From contig CAWHRE010000010.1 of NCBI GenBank assembly GCA_963831705.1, forward strand, positions 806,001 through 870,000: a DNA stretch of 64,000 nt. The letters run 5' to 3'. The position numbers and the translations under genes are program-made. Shown one piece after another: positions 1 to 9,001 of the stretch. Every line of letters starts with the position of its first letter. Within the stretch, counting starts at the first letter, position 1. Source of the DNA: DASQPR01 sp963831705. Its GTDB lineage: Bacteria; Actinomycetota; Actinomycetes; Mycobacteriales; Micromonosporaceae. The notes beneath the pieces are model-generated. The model did not search any database and was not told where the DNA came from. It saw only the letters and a program-made list of their open reading frames with translations.

Positions 1-2498
1 TCCACGCGTACCGGGTGCGCGGTCACCTGATGGCCGACACCGACCCGCTCGAGTTCCACATGCGCCGGCACCCCGACCTCGACGTTCTCCAGCACGGCCT
101 GACGCTGTGGGATCTCGACCGGACGTTCCCGGTCGGCGGCTTCGCCGGCAAGCAGGTGATGAAGCTGCGGGACGTGCTCGGCGTCCTGCGTGACTCGTAC
201 TGCCGCCGGGTCGGCATCGAATACATGCACATCCAGGACCCGGAAGAGCGCCGCTGGATCCAGAACCGGATCGAGACGAAGTACCAGAAGCCGTCGGTCG
301 ACGAGCAGAAGTACATCCTCGGTCGCCTGAACGCCGCCGAAGCGTTCGAGACGTTCCTGCAGACCAAGTTCGTCGGCCAGCGCCGGTTCTCCCTCGAAGG
401 CGGCGAATCGCTGATCCCGCTGCTCGACGAGGTGCTCGGCAACGCCGCGACGCACGAGTTCCACGAGGTCGTCATCGGCATGGCCCACCGCGGCCGGCTG
501 AACGTACTGGCGAACATCGTCGGCAAGCCGTACGAGAAGATCTTCTCGGAGTTCGAGGGTCACCTGGACCCGAAGATGGCGCAGGGCTCCGGCGACGTGA
601 AGTACCACCTGGGCATGGACGGCAAGTTCACCACCGCGGACCAGAAGCACACGATCGAGGTTTCGGTCGTCGCGAACCCGTCCCACCTGGAAGCCGTCGA
701 CCCGGTGCTGGAAGGCATCGTGCGGGCGAAGCAGGACCGGCTGAACCTCGGCCTCGAGGGATACACCGTGCTGGCGCTGGCGATCCACGGTGACGCGGCG
801 TTCGCCGGTCAGGGCGTGGTCGCCGAGACGCTGAACCTGTCACAGTTGCGCGGCTACCGTACCGGCGGCACTGTGCACGTGGTCATCAACAACCAGGTCG
901 GCTTCACCACCGCGCCGGAATACTCGCGCTCGTCGCTGTACGCGACCGACGTCGCCCGGATGATCCAGGCGCCGATCTTCCACGTGAACGGTGACGACCC
1001 TGAAGCGGTCGTTCGGGTTGCCCGCCTGGCATTCGATTACCGCGCGGCGTTCAACAAGGACGTCGTGATCGACATGATCTGCTACCGGCGCCGTGGCCAC
1101 AACGAGGGCGACGACCCGTCGATGACGAACCCGGAAATGTACAAGATCATCGACGCGAAGCGCTCGGTACGCAAGCTGTACACCGAGGAGCTGATCGGTC
1201 GCGGCGACATCTCGCTGGAAGACGCCGAAGAGTCGCTGCGTGACTTCCAGGACCAACTGGAGACGGTGTTCAAGGCGACCCGCGACGCGTCCACCGCGCC
1301 GCGCACCACCCGCGATCGCCGGATCGAGCCGGAACCCGCCGTGGCCACCGCGATCTCGGCCGACCTGGTCAAGCGAATCGGCGACGCGCACATCGAGCTG
1401 CCGGTCGGGTTCACCGCGCACAAGCGCGTCCACCAGGTGCTCGAACGCCGCGCGAAGATGGCGGTGGACGGCGACATCGACTGGGGCTTCGGCGAGATCA
1501 TCGCGTTCGGTTCGCTGGTCGCTCAGGGTACGACCGTCCGGCTCTCCGGCCAGGACTCGCGCCGAGGAACGTTCGTCCAGCGGTACGCCGCGATCGTCGA
1601 CGCCGAGAACGGCGACGACTTCCTGCCGATCGCCGGTCTGGCGACCGAGGACGCCCGGTTCTTCGCGCACGACTCGCTGCTGAGCGAATACGCGGCGATG
1701 GGCTTCGAGTACGGCTATTCGGTCGAGAACACCGAGGCGCTCGTGCTGTGGGAGGCGCAGTTCGGCGACTTCGGCAACGGCGCACAGATGATCGTCGACG
1801 AGTTCCTCTCATCCGGCGAGATCAAGTGGGGTCAGAAGAACGCACTGACGCTGCTGCTTCCGCACGGCCACGAAGGACAGGGGCCGGATCACACGTCCGG
1901 GCGCCCGGAGCGGTACCTGCAACTCGCCGCAGAGGACAACATGCGCGTCGCGATCCCGTCCACCCCGGCGAACTACTTCCACCTGCTCCGCCGCCAGGCG
2001 CTCAGCCCGAAGCGCAAGCCACTGGTCGTGTTCACGCCGAAGTCGCTGCTGCGGCACAAGCTCTGCGTGTCGTCGGTGGCCGACTTCACCACCGGTACGT
2101 TCCAGCCGGTGATCACCGACACCGGCGTGAACACGCAAGACGTGACGCGGGTGCTGCTGTGCTCCGGGAAGGTCTACTACGACCTGATCACGGCACGTGC
2201 CGACCGTGGCCTGAGCAATACCGCGATCGTCCGGGTCGAGCAGCTGTACCCGCTGCCGGTCGACGAGCTGAAGGCGGCGCTGGCGACGTACCCGAACGCG
2301 GTCGACTACGCCTGGGTCCAGGAAGAGCCGGCCAACCAGGGAGCCTGGTCGTTCATCGCGATGAACCTGCTGGAGCACCTCGGCGTCGCGCTCCGCCGGA
2401 TCTCGCGCCCGGCCGCCGCCGCCCCGGCCGTCGGTTCCGCGAAGATCCACGAGGTGGAGCAGGCCGCCGTAATCGAGGCAGCTCTCCCCCGCCCGTAG
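1..2498 (+). CDS. kgd: 2-oxoglutarate decarboxylase/dehydrogenase E1 (Kgd-type), 3' part
   Basis: C-terminal ~830 residues of a thiamine-diphosphate E1 enzyme that decarboxylates 2-oxoglutarate in the TCA cycle; the 5' end lies outside the window. The frame is open from base 3 (HAYRVRGHLMADTDPLEF), so the ATG at 15 is internal. Family signatures are visible: MAHRGRLNVLANIVGKP (near nt 480-530), GDAAFAGQGVVAETLNLSQL (nt ~792-850), INNQVGFTT (nt ~886) and DVVIDMICYRRRGHNEGDDP (nt ~1060). In actinobacteria this enzyme is usually a fusion with an N-terminal acyltransferase domain (multifunctional Kgd/SucA); that part cannot be seen here, so the fusion is inferred. A palindromic repeat follows 15 bases after the stop. 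Confidence 0.95.
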   Translation, partial: HAYRVRGHLMADTDPLEFHMRRHPDLDVLQHGLTLWDLDRTFPVGGFAGKQVMKLRDVLGVLRDSYCRRVGIEYMHIQDPEERRWIQNRIETKYQKPSVDEQKYILGRLNAAEAFETFLQTKFVGQRRFSLEGGESLIPLLDEVLGNAATHEFHEVVIGMAHRGRLNVLANIVGKPYEKIFSEFEGHLDPKMAQGSGDVKYHLGMDGKFTTADQKHTIEVSVVANPSHLEAVDPVLEGIVRAKQDRLNLGLEGYTVLALAIHGDAAFAGQGVVAETLNLSQLRGYRTGGTVHVVINNQVGFTTAPEYSRSSLYATDVARMIQAPIFHVNGDDPEAVVRVARLAFDYRAAFNKDVVIDMICYRRRGHNEGDDPSMTNPEMYKIIDAKRSVRKLYTEELIGRGDISLEDAEESLRDFQDQLETVFKATRDASTAPRTTRDRRIEPEPAVATAISADLVKRIGDAHIELPVGFTAHKRVHQVLERRAKMAVDGDIDWGFGEIIAFGSLVAQGTTVRLSGQDSRRGTFVQRYAAIVDAENGDDFLPIAGLATEDARFFAHDSLLSEYAAMGFEYGYSVENTEALVLWEAQFGDFGNGAQMIVDEFLSSGEIKWGQKNALTLLLPHGHEGQGPDHTSGRPERYLQLAAEDNMRVAIPSTPANYFHLLRRQALSPKRKPLVVFTPKSLLRHKLCVSSVADFTTGTFQPVITDTGVNTQDVTRVLLCSGKVYYDLITARADRGLSNTAIVRVEQLYPLPVDELKAALATYPNAVDYAWVQEEPANQGAWSFIAMNLLEHLGVALRRISRPAAAAPAVGSAKIHEVEQAAVIEAALPRP

Positions 2499-2512
2499 CC
2501 TGTGCAGAACTC

Positions 2513-2575
2513 AGTTGATCCTGGAGTTAGTTAGCGCGTCGACGGTGTGTCGCGCTGATAACTCCAGGATCAACT
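2513..2575. repeat. Palindromic repeat family A, long form, copy 1
   Basis: Inverted repeat with 17-bp perfect arms, AGTTGATCCTGGAGTTA (2513-2529) and TAACTCCAGGATCAACT (2559-2575), around a 29-base centre that itself can partly pair (TAGCGCG against CGCGCTGA). It lies just after the kgd stop codon. No U-run follows, so it is not a typical rho-independent terminator. Five related copies occur elsewhere in the window. Confidence 0.9.
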
Positions 2576-2599
2576 TCGTCTTTCTGGGAAGGAGCGACC

Positions 2600-2788
2600 G
2601 TGTACTTCACCGATCGCGGCATTGAGGAACTGGCCGAGCGCCGTGGCGAGGAATCCGTGACGATCGAGTGGGTCGCGAACTGCCTCCGCGATTTCGTCGA
2701 CCAGAACCCCGAGTTCGAGACGCCGATCGAGCGGTTCGCGACGTGGCTCGCGAGGCTCGATGACGACGACGAGGACGACCTCGCCTAG
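2600..2788 (+). CDS. DUF6104 family small protein
   Basis: A 62-residue acidic protein beginning MYFTDRGIEELAERRGEE and ending in an Asp-rich tail (DDDDEDDLA). I recognise it as the short conserved actinobacterial DUF6104 family; its function is unknown. The start is GTG at 2600, supported by a GGAAGGA ribosome-binding site 5-11 bases upstream. No signal peptide or membrane segment is visible, so it is probably cytoplasmic. It stands alone between the kgd-associated repeat and a convergent gene whose end overlaps its last four bases. Confidence 0.85.
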   Translation: MYFTDRGIEELAERRGEESVTIEWVANCLRDFVDQNPEFETPIERFATWLARLDDDDEDDLA

Positions 2789-3438
2789 TTGCTCACCAGC
2801 GTCAACGTCAGCGTGCTCGAGTACGCGCCGAGCGGTGACGTGTCCGGCATCCATAGCGTCAGCGACGCGCCGACCTGTGCCGTACCGAGGCCGTTGCCCG
2901 GCACGGCCGAAGCCAGCGCCCGAACGACCGACAGGCCGGCGCTTCCGGCCGTCGCAAGGCCGGACGACACGGTCGGGCCGGGTGTCACCGTGCCGTCCAC
3001 GTTCGTTCCGGGGTGGACCAGGAACGGTGACCAGCCGAGGTCGGCAGCCGGTACCGGGACCGGACCAGTGAAGTCCGACGCCTCCGCGGTCAGCGACCAG
3101 CCGGGCTGCGGCGGACGCGAGTCCATTACGGCGACTCCGTTGACCGTGCCCTTGAATACCCAGGCACGCCGGTGTCCGGTCGGATCCGTCGCTTGAGCCG
3201 GATGCCCACCCGGCGTCGAGGGATCGACCTGGGTCAGATCGAACGCGGGCGTTCCTCCGACGGAGAGCGTCAGCAGCCCGACGTACGGCGACGAGTTATC
3301 CGGAGCGTTGAGCGGGACGGTCGCACCGGACCCTGGGTAAGGGCCGTCCGCGACGGCCGGTTGAGCAACCGTGAGCACGCCGAGCACGACCATTGCCGCC
3401 AGAACCCCGTGAACCTTCACCGAACTACTGAACGCCAC
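2785..3438 (-). CDS. Secreted protein with WxL-like domain
   Basis: About 217 residues from the GTG at 3438 (an ATG at 3477 would add 13 residues). The N-terminus is a clear signal peptide: MAFSSSVKVHG, then a hydrophobic stretch ending AQPAVADG. The mature part contains DSRPPQPGWSLTAEASDF and DLGWSPFLV, which resemble the Trp-x-Leu and second Trp motifs of WxL-type surface domains, and ends in a beta-rich segment (SLTLWMPDTSPLGAYSSTL). It is a paralogue of the C-terminal domain of the next gene upstream, 43 bases away on the same strand, and the two share their leader-region sequence, which suggests a duplication. WxL domains in Firmicutes bind the cell wall; that role here is inference. Confidence 0.75.
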   Translation of the reverse strand: MAFSSSVKVHGVLAAMVVLGVLTVAQPAVADGPYPGSGATVPLNAPDNSSPYVGLLTLSVGGTPAFDLTQVDPSTPGGHPAQATDPTGHRRAWVFKGTVNGVAVMDSRPPQPGWSLTAEASDFTGPVPVPAADLGWSPFLVHPGTNVDGTVTPGPTVSSGLATAGSAGLSVVRALASAVPGNGLGTAQVGASLTLWMPDTSPLGAYSSTLTLTLVSN

Positions 3439-3481
3439 CCGCAAACCGCGATGGTGATCAGCTTGTGAACGCCACACGAAC

Positions 3482-5293
3482 TCACGGACCGACCAGCGTG
3501 AGCGTCAACGTGCTGGTGTAGCCGCCCGGAGGTGACGTGTCCGGAATCCATAGCGTCAACGACGCACCGACCTGCGCGGTACCGAGACCGTTGCCCGGCG
3601 CCGCTGAACTCAGCGTTCGGATCACCGACAATCCGTCGGTCCCACTCGCGGCCAGAGCTGACGGCACCTGCACACCCGGCGTTACCGTGCCGTCCGCATC
3701 CGTTCCCGGCACGGTCAAGAACGGAGACCAACCAAGATCAGATGCCGGTACGTCGACGGGGCCGGTGAAGTCGCTCGCGTCGGCGGTCAGCGACCAGCCC
3801 GGCTGAGTCGGACGGGTATCGACCACAGCGATCCCATTGAGGACGCCCTGGAACACCCAGGCGTGCCGGTGTCCGGTCGGATCAGTGGCCTGCGCCGGAC
3901 GGCCGCCCGGACTCGTCGGATCGAGCTGCGTCAAGTCGATGGGAGAGCCGCCCACCGCGAGCGTGAGCTGACCGGCGTACGGCACGGAATTGTCCGTAGC
4001 CGACAGCGGGATGCCGCCGACCGGGCCGGAAGTCGGTCCGGTGGAGCAAGGACCGGCACCGGATTGATCGCAGGCCGGCGGAAACGGCGCGATGGTTTGA
4101 AGATAGTCGTTATCCGGATGAGCCGCGACGAACGTGGGGCTTTGGCAGCTGCTCGGGGTCGCGAACGAGGTGTCGACACCCGGCACTACGGCGCCGACCT
4201 TCTGGACCTGCGTGAGCGCGGCCGCAACCAGGTTGTACGGCAGCGGCGCGTACCCGAGTGCGCCCATCGCCCGCTGGCCGGAACAGACCGCATAAAACAC
4301 GAAGTCGACCATGGCCTGCCGCTTACTCGCGTTCATCCGCGTGTCGGTGGCACCGATCGGCAACAACGCGTACGAGTACGACGACAGCGGGTACGTGCGC
4401 TGATCGGCGTCGGAGTACACCGGCGCTAGATTCTGTTGCAGGTACGTCGGTGATGCCGGATTCGTGTCGACCACATCGTGAGTCAGTGCGATCGATACGT
4501 TGTACTGCGTCGGCAGCACGTAATACCCGGCGGCGTTCTCGACCTTCGCGACCGGATAATTGGCATAGAGCGCGTACGAGTATTGCGTGATGCCGATCGC
4601 GCCGTTGGCGACGGACGAATCGACGAAATTCATCACGCCGTTCGAGCCGTTCTGCGAAACCATTGTCGCCCCGGACTTCGGGTACGCGGAGGTCGAACCG
4701 GAACTGCCGAAGTACGGCGTCCAGATCGACGGGAACTGGCTGGCCAGATAGCCGGTGAATACCGCGCTCGTTGCCGACGGACCGGAGTCGACGACCGGGA
4801 TGATCGGCAACGACGGCAGCGCGACACCCTTATTGTCGGCCGTGATCGCCGGATCCGACCAGTCGGTGATCTGGTTGGTGAAGATCAGCGCCAGCGTACG
4901 GCCGGATAGACGCAGGTCACGATCGAACTGTCCGTTGACCTCAAGGTGGAATGGGAAGGCGACTCCGCCACCGACGATCGGGGCATAGCCGAACTGACGC
5001 GTCGGCGCGGTGCCCGAAGCGTACGGGAGGTCGGTGATCGCGAAATCGACGTTGCTATTGGCATAGTCGGTGCGACCCTGGCCAGAGCCGCTCGCCGTGT
5101 ACACCGACCGCAGGCCCAAGCCGGACAGATCGGCTACCCATTGATTGGCCGCGTTCGCGGCCCACGAGGACCCCGAGCCTTCGATGACTGGGAGAGGAGT
5201 GTCCGCTTGGGCCGGCTGGGCAATCGCAAGGACGCCCACAATGATCATCAAAACAACAGCCCCGTGTGCTTTCACGACATGACTGAATGCCAT
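3482..5293 (-). CDS. PstS-like phosphate-binding domain fused to WxL-like domain, secreted
   Basis: About 603 residues. ATG 5293 is preferred over the ATG at 5332 because MAFSHVVKAHG matches the start of the paralogous neighbour. Signal peptide to AQPAQADT, then a periplasmic-binding-protein fold of the PstS kind: IEGSGSSWAANAANQWVADL, SGSGQGRTDYANSNVDFAI, LRLSGRTLALIFTNQITDWS and DSGPSATSAVFTGYL are the phosphate-contact regions of that family. From about residue 420 comes a Thr/Pro/Gly linker and a WxL-like domain (DTRPTQPGWSLTADASDF, DLGWSPFLT). No pstC/A/B transporter genes are adjacent, so a surface-attached phosphate-binding or adhesion role is as likely as transport. Confidence 0.8.
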   Translation of the reverse strand: MAFSHVVKAHGAVVLMIIVGVLAIAQPAQADTPLPVIEGSGSSWAANAANQWVADLSGLGLRSVYTASGSGQGRTDYANSNVDFAITDLPYASGTAPTRQFGYAPIVGGGVAFPFHLEVNGQFDRDLRLSGRTLALIFTNQITDWSDPAITADNKGVALPSLPIIPVVDSGPSATSAVFTGYLASQFPSIWTPYFGSSGSTSAYPKSGATMVSQNGSNGVMNFVDSSVANGAIGITQYSYALYANYPVAKVENAAGYYVLPTQYNVSIALTHDVVDTNPASPTYLQQNLAPVYSDADQRTYPLSSYSYALLPIGATDTRMNASKRQAMVDFVFYAVCSGQRAMGALGYAPLPYNLVAAALTQVQKVGAVVPGVDTSFATPSSCQSPTFVAAHPDNDYLQTIAPFPPACDQSGAGPCSTGPTSGPVGGIPLSATDNSVPYAGQLTLAVGGSPIDLTQLDPTSPGGRPAQATDPTGHRHAWVFQGVLNGIAVVDTRPTQPGWSLTADASDFTGPVDVPASDLGWSPFLTVPGTDADGTVTPGVQVPSALAASGTDGLSVIRTLSSAAPGNGLGTAQVGASLTLWIPDTSPPGGYTSTLTLTLVGP

Positions 5294-5345
5294 GTTGGTG
5301 CCGGGGCGATGATCGGGCCGTGAACGCCACACGAACTAACCCGAG

Positions 5346-5379
5346 AAGTTGATCCTGGAGTTGACTCCAGGATCAACTT
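5346..5379. repeat. Palindromic repeat family A, short form, copy 2
   Basis: Perfect inverted repeat with 16-bp arms (AAGTTGATCCTGGAGT at 5346-5361, ACTCCAGGATCAACTT at 5364-5379) and only a two-base loop. It corresponds to the outer arms of the long form with the centre missing. It lies downstream of the small membrane-protein gene ending at 5402 and upstream of the PstS-like gene. Confidence 0.9.
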
Positions 5380-5401
5380 GGGTTTTGGGCAGCGCAGAGA
5401 A

Positions 5402-5605
5402 TTAAGCGACGAGCCAGACCACGATCGCGATGACGACTACCGCCACGGCTACGCCGATGAGCATCGCGGTCTGTGGCGCCTTCTTGACCGGCACGGATTC
5501 CTCGGGAGCACCACCGCGACGTGCGAACGCCTGGAACGCCTCGGTATTGCCGGACGGATCCGTATACGGATCCTGCGATGGAGAGGGGGACGTGGACGAA
5601 GACAT
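5402..5605 (-). CDS. Small single-pass membrane protein
   Basis: About 67 residues from the ATG at 5605 (MSSSTSPSPSQDPYTD); an upstream ATG at 5632 would add nine residues. It has a hydrophilic N-terminal half rich in Ser, Pro and Gly, then one C-terminal membrane helix (AMLIGVAVAVVVIAIVVWLV) ending the protein. This is the layout of a tail-anchored or simple type II membrane peptide. I do not recognise the family. It is on the same strand as pruA, which ends 33 bases upstream of this start, so co-transcription is possible. Confidence 0.6.
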   Translation of the reverse strand: MSSSTSPSPSQDPYTDPSGNTEAFQAFARRGGAPEESVPVKKAPQTAMLIGVAVAVVVIAIVVWLVA

Positions 5606-5638
5606 GACATCGACGATAGCCCTCCGTGACAACCCGAC

Positions 5639-7267
5639 CTAACCCATGTGCGGGTATCGATGATCAGTCGGCGGTACGAACGTCTCTTTGATCGTGCGCG
5701 GAGACATCCACCGGATCAGGTTCTGCCAGGATCCGGCCTTGTCATTCGTACCGGAGGCGCGGGCGCCACCGAACGGCTGCTGGCCGACGACCGCACCGGT
5801 CGGCTTGTCGTTGATGTAGAAGTTGCCGGCCGCGTTGCGCAGTTCCCGGGATGCCCAAGCCACCACACGGCGATCGGTCGCGAAGATCGAGCCGGTCAGT
5901 GCGTACGGAGTCGCGGATTCGGCCTGCCGTACCACGTCTTCGAAGGTCTGATCCTCGTAGACGTAGACCGCGAGAATCGGACCGAAGAACTCGGTGGTGA
6001 ACACCTCGTGCGTGGGGTCCGAGCAGGCCACGACGGTCGGGCGCACGAAGTAGCCTTCGCTGTCGTCGGCCGTGCCACCGGCCACCACCGTGCACGCAGC
6101 CGAGTTCTTGATCATGTCGAGCGCCGCCGTGTGCCTCGCGAACGCGCGTGCGTCGATCACAGCGCCGCCGAAGTTCGAGAAATCGGTCACATCGCCGTAG
6201 GTGAGACTGTCGGCGGTCGCGGCGAGCTGATCGCGCACGCCGCCTTCCCACAGCGATCGCGGGACGTAGGCGCGCGACGCCGCGGAACACTTCTGGCCCT
6301 GGTAATCGAACGCGCCACGGACGAGCGCGGTGACAAGAGCGTCGGCGTCCGCCGAGGGATGGGCGATCACAAAGTCCTTGCCGCCGGTCTCCCCGACGAG
6401 CCGGGGGTACGTGCGATAGTTCGCGATGTTGCTGCCGACCGTCTGCCACAGGTGCTGGAACACCTTCGTGGAACCGGTGAAGTGGATGCCGGCCAGATCC
6501 CGATCGGCGAGTGCGACGTCGCTGACCGCGATACCGTCACCGGTGACCATGTTGATCACGCCGGGCGGCAGACCGGCCGCTTCGAACGCGCGCATCACGT
6601 AGTGCGCGGCGAACTGCTGGGTCACCGACGGCTTCCAGAGCACGGTGTTGCCCATCAGCGCCGGACTGCTCGGCAGGTTCGCCGCGATCGCGGTGAAGTT
6701 GAACGGCGTGATCGCGTAGACGAAGCCTTCGAGCGGGCGGTAGTCGAACTGATTCCACATGCCCGGCGAGGACAGCGGCTGCTCGGACAGCAGTTTCGTG
6801 CCGAACGCGACGTTGAAGCGCAGGAAGTCGACCAACTCGCAGGCGGCGTCGATCTCCGCCTGGTACGCGGTCTTCGACTGGCCGAGCATGGTCGCGCCGT
6901 TGATCGTGTCGCGCCAGGGTCCGGCGATCAGGTCGGCGGCGCGAAGGAAGATGGCGGCCCGATCCGCGTACGGCATGTCGCGCCACATCGCCGCGGCGCT
7001 CTTCGTGGCCGCCACGGCCGCCGCTGCGTCCTCGTGTGTCGCATTGCGGGTGACGCCAAGTATGTGTGCATGCTTGTGCGGCTGCACCACGTTGATCGTT
7101 TCACCGCTCGCCATCAGCTGGGTGCCGTCGATCGTCATGGTGAGGTCGATCGGGCTCCCGGCCAGCTCACCCAGCCGTTTCTGCAGGCTCGTGGCCTGTC
7201 CACTGTCGGGTGCGTAGTCACGAACCGGCTCGTTGCGCGGCTCGGGTACGGAGAAAAGGGCGTCCAT
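5639..7267 (-). CDS. pruA: L-glutamate gamma-semialdehyde dehydrogenase (P5C dehydrogenase)
   Basis: A 542-residue aldehyde dehydrogenase that oxidises 1-pyrroline-5-carboxylate/glutamate semialdehyde to glutamate with NAD+, the second step of proline degradation. The start is ATG 7267 (MDALFSVPEPRNEPV), preceded by GAGGAG; an upstream in-frame ATG at 7360 adds 31 atypical residues. Family motifs: YRPLEGFVYAITPFNFTAIA, HFTGSTKVFQ, LVGETGGKDFVIAHPSA (catalytic Glu region), DYQGQKCSAASRAYVP (catalytic Cys) and the C-terminal GGARASGTNDKAG. No proline dehydrogenase gene is adjacent. It is divergently arranged with the membrane-protein gene at 7384. Confidence 0.95.
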   Translation of the reverse strand: MDALFSVPEPRNEPVRDYAPDSGQATSLQKRLGELAGSPIDLTMTIDGTQLMASGETINVVQPHKHAHILGVTRNATHEDAAAAVAATKSAAAMWRDMPYADRAAIFLRAADLIAGPWRDTINGATMLGQSKTAYQAEIDAACELVDFLRFNVAFGTKLLSEQPLSSPGMWNQFDYRPLEGFVYAITPFNFTAIAANLPSSPALMGNTVLWKPSVTQQFAAHYVMRAFEAAGLPPGVINMVTGDGIAVSDVALADRDLAGIHFTGSTKVFQHLWQTVGSNIANYRTYPRLVGETGGKDFVIAHPSADADALVTALVRGAFDYQGQKCSAASRAYVPRSLWEGGVRDQLAATADSLTYGDVTDFSNFGGAVIDARAFARHTAALDMIKNSAACTVVAGGTADDSEGYFVRPTVVACSDPTHEVFTTEFFGPILAVYVYEDQTFEDVVRQAESATPYALTGSIFATDRRVVAWASRELRNAAGNFYINDKPTGAVVGQQPFGGARASGTNDKAGSWQNLIRWMSPRTIKETFVPPTDHRYPHMG

Positions 7268-7383
7268 GTACGTGTGCTCCTCGACTGCGTCGGCGAGTGT
7301 CTTCGCGTTCCAGTCTTCCACGTTGGGCTGCCGATTCCGGCGGATGGTGATCTCGTTCACCGGCTCGCGTACGCTCTGACGTC

Positions 7384-8328
7384 ATGGTCCAGACGCGTAC
7401 TCCCGACGTCGATGCACCCGCCGCCACCAGCGACAAGATCACCTGGCTGCTGCCGATCCTGAGCGTGGGATGGTTGGCCGTCAAGCTGTGGGCATCGCAT
7501 GGGCAGATCCACAACAGCGGCGGCGGCATGGTCGCGCTCGCCACCGCTGCCGATGCCTTGCCGGGCGTCGTACAGGCGGCGATCGTCGCCGGTGCCGGTC
7601 TCGCACTGATCGCCGCATCGGTGCGCACCGGCGCCCTGGTCCGCTGGTTGATCCGGATCGCCGCCGGCCTCGTCGCCGGTGGGGCGGCCGCGATCCTGGT
7701 CGTCGTCGCGTACCCGCATCTCCCCTCGATCGCCTCGATCGGCGTGACGCTCGTCATCGCGGGCCTGATCGGCGCCGCCCTGACCGGAATCCCGCGGATC
7801 GGCGCCGGAATCGCCGCCGGCGTCGCCGCGATGCTGGCCGCACTCGTCGTCACCACGCTGCTCAACAGCAACGTCGTGTTGAGTCACATGCTGAAGTGGT
7901 TCGGCGCAGGCACGACCGCGGAGTCGGTCGTACATGCGAGCAAGCTGGTCCAGTACGCCGACTTTGCGGTGATCGGCGTCGTCGCCGGCCTGACCGCGTT
8001 CAGTTACCTCCGCCGGGCCGGCGCGAAATGGTTCCCGCTCTACCTGATCGGCGGCGCGCTGTCCGGCGTACTGATGCTGATCGGCTTCGGACTGACCGCG
8101 ATCGGCGGTGCCCGCCTGAACGACGCGGCCAACGCACTGAGCGAGGCGGACCGGATCATCAACCAGCTCGAGTCCTCGGAGAACGTCCCGAACGCACTGT
8201 TGGTCCTGTTCGCGGGCGCGTTTGTGGCGCTCATCGCGTACGGCCGGACGCTCACGCCCACACCTCGGCAAACCGCCGCCAAGCCGGCGCCCAAGCAGGC
8301 TACGAAAGAATCGACTCAATCTCAGTGA
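7384..8328 (+). CDS. Polytopic membrane protein of unknown function
   Basis: A 314-residue protein with roughly seven to nine hydrophobic helices, rich in Ala, Gly, Ile and Val (for example AAIVAGAGLALIAASV and IGVTLVIAGLIGAALTGI), a short polar N-terminus and a basic C-terminal tail with Ala/Pro/Lys (TAAKPAPKQATKES). I do not recognise a transporter or enzyme signature. Its last 29 bases overlap, tail to tail, with the DUF6912 gene on the other strand. It shares a 116-base divergent region with pruA. Confidence 0.65.
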   Translation: MVQTRTPDVDAPAATSDKITWLLPILSVGWLAVKLWASHGQIHNSGGGMVALATAADALPGVVQAAIVAGAGLALIAASVRTGALVRWLIRIAAGLVAGGAAAILVVVAYPHLPSIASIGVTLVIAGLIGAALTGIPRIGAGIAAGVAAMLAALVVTTLLNSNVVLSHMLKWFGAGTTAESVVHASKLVQYADFAVIGVVAGLTAFSYLRRAGAKWFPLYLIGGALSGVLMLIGFGLTAIGGARLNDAANALSEADRIINQLESSENVPNALLVLFAGAFVALIAYGRTLTPTPRQTAAKPAPKQATKESTQSQ

Positions 8329-8803
8329 CGTCGTACCACTCCAGCTCGTGATCCTCGGCGCTGTCCACGACGAACTGGGCGTCCGGGTCTCCGGCCAGCG
8401 CCTCCTCGACCACATCGGCGGCCGCGTGGACGTCCACCTCGGCATCAACACCGTCGATGTGAATCGCGGCCACCGCCGCGAACGGCAACGGCGCGGACAG
8501 CCGGACCAGGCTTGACCCGAGATCGCTGTCGGTCGGCGAGACCGACTTCGTGGGCACGTCCGCGGAGACCACGACCCGCCGCCGGCTTGCCTTCGGATCG
8601 GCCCGAAGCAACTGCAGGGCCGCCTGCGCGGCACGGGTGAACGCGACGTATTCGAGCTCCTCCTCGTCGCCCTCCGCGTACCACTCCCGAAGCATCGGGG
8701 TGACCATATGCGCGGTCAGCGGCGGGCCGGATGGCTCGATGTCGGCGCGAGATGCCAGCGGCGCGATCATCGAGAGCGTCGCCGGGAGGTAGACCCGGAC
8801 CAT
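8300..8803 (-). CDS. DUF6912 family protein
   Basis: A 167-residue soluble protein starting MVRVYLPATLSMIAPL at 8803, with TAHMVTPMLREWYAEGDEEE and AAIHIDGVDAEVDVHAAA. The N-terminal pattern (RVYLP, then ALREWY-type, then an acidic E-E-L-E-Y segment) is that of the actinobacterial DUF6912 family, whose function is not established. The open frame extends upstream to 9073, but that part is not conserved in character and overlaps the promoter side of the HTH gene, so the shorter start was chosen. It converges with the membrane protein gene, sharing 29 bases. Confidence 0.8.
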   Translation of the reverse strand: MVRVYLPATLSMIAPLASRADIEPSGPPLTAHMVTPMLREWYAEGDEEELEYVAFTRAAQAALQLLRADPKASRRRVVVSADVPTKSVSPTDSDLGSSLVRLSAPLPFAAVAAIHIDGVDAEVDVHAAADVVEEALAGDPDAQFVVDSAEDHELEWYDVTEIESILS

Positions 8804-9001
8804 CTGACCGTTCACGGCGAAACTCCGCTCTCTTGCCGACGACTCTGACGTCGCACTGTTCGTACACCCCAGCGCTCGCGGACGGAAGGTTATCGGGTCG
8901 ATTCGACCGGCGCGTCGCCTTTTCAGACACGTTCGGACGCATGTGGCATGTTCGATGGCGCTCGGCTGCCATCCGTAGGAAATCTTTGGCAAACTGAAGA
9001 A

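Noticed and set aside
2513..2575. Family A palindromes as ordinary rho-independent terminators
   Set aside because: No U-run follows, the centre is conserved in sequence, and one copy pair lies in a gene-free gap in inverted orientation.
5648..7462. A 604-codon plus-strand ORF opposite pruA
   Set aside because: pruA on the minus strand has all aldehyde dehydrogenase motifs; the plus frame is Arg/Gly-rich without pattern.
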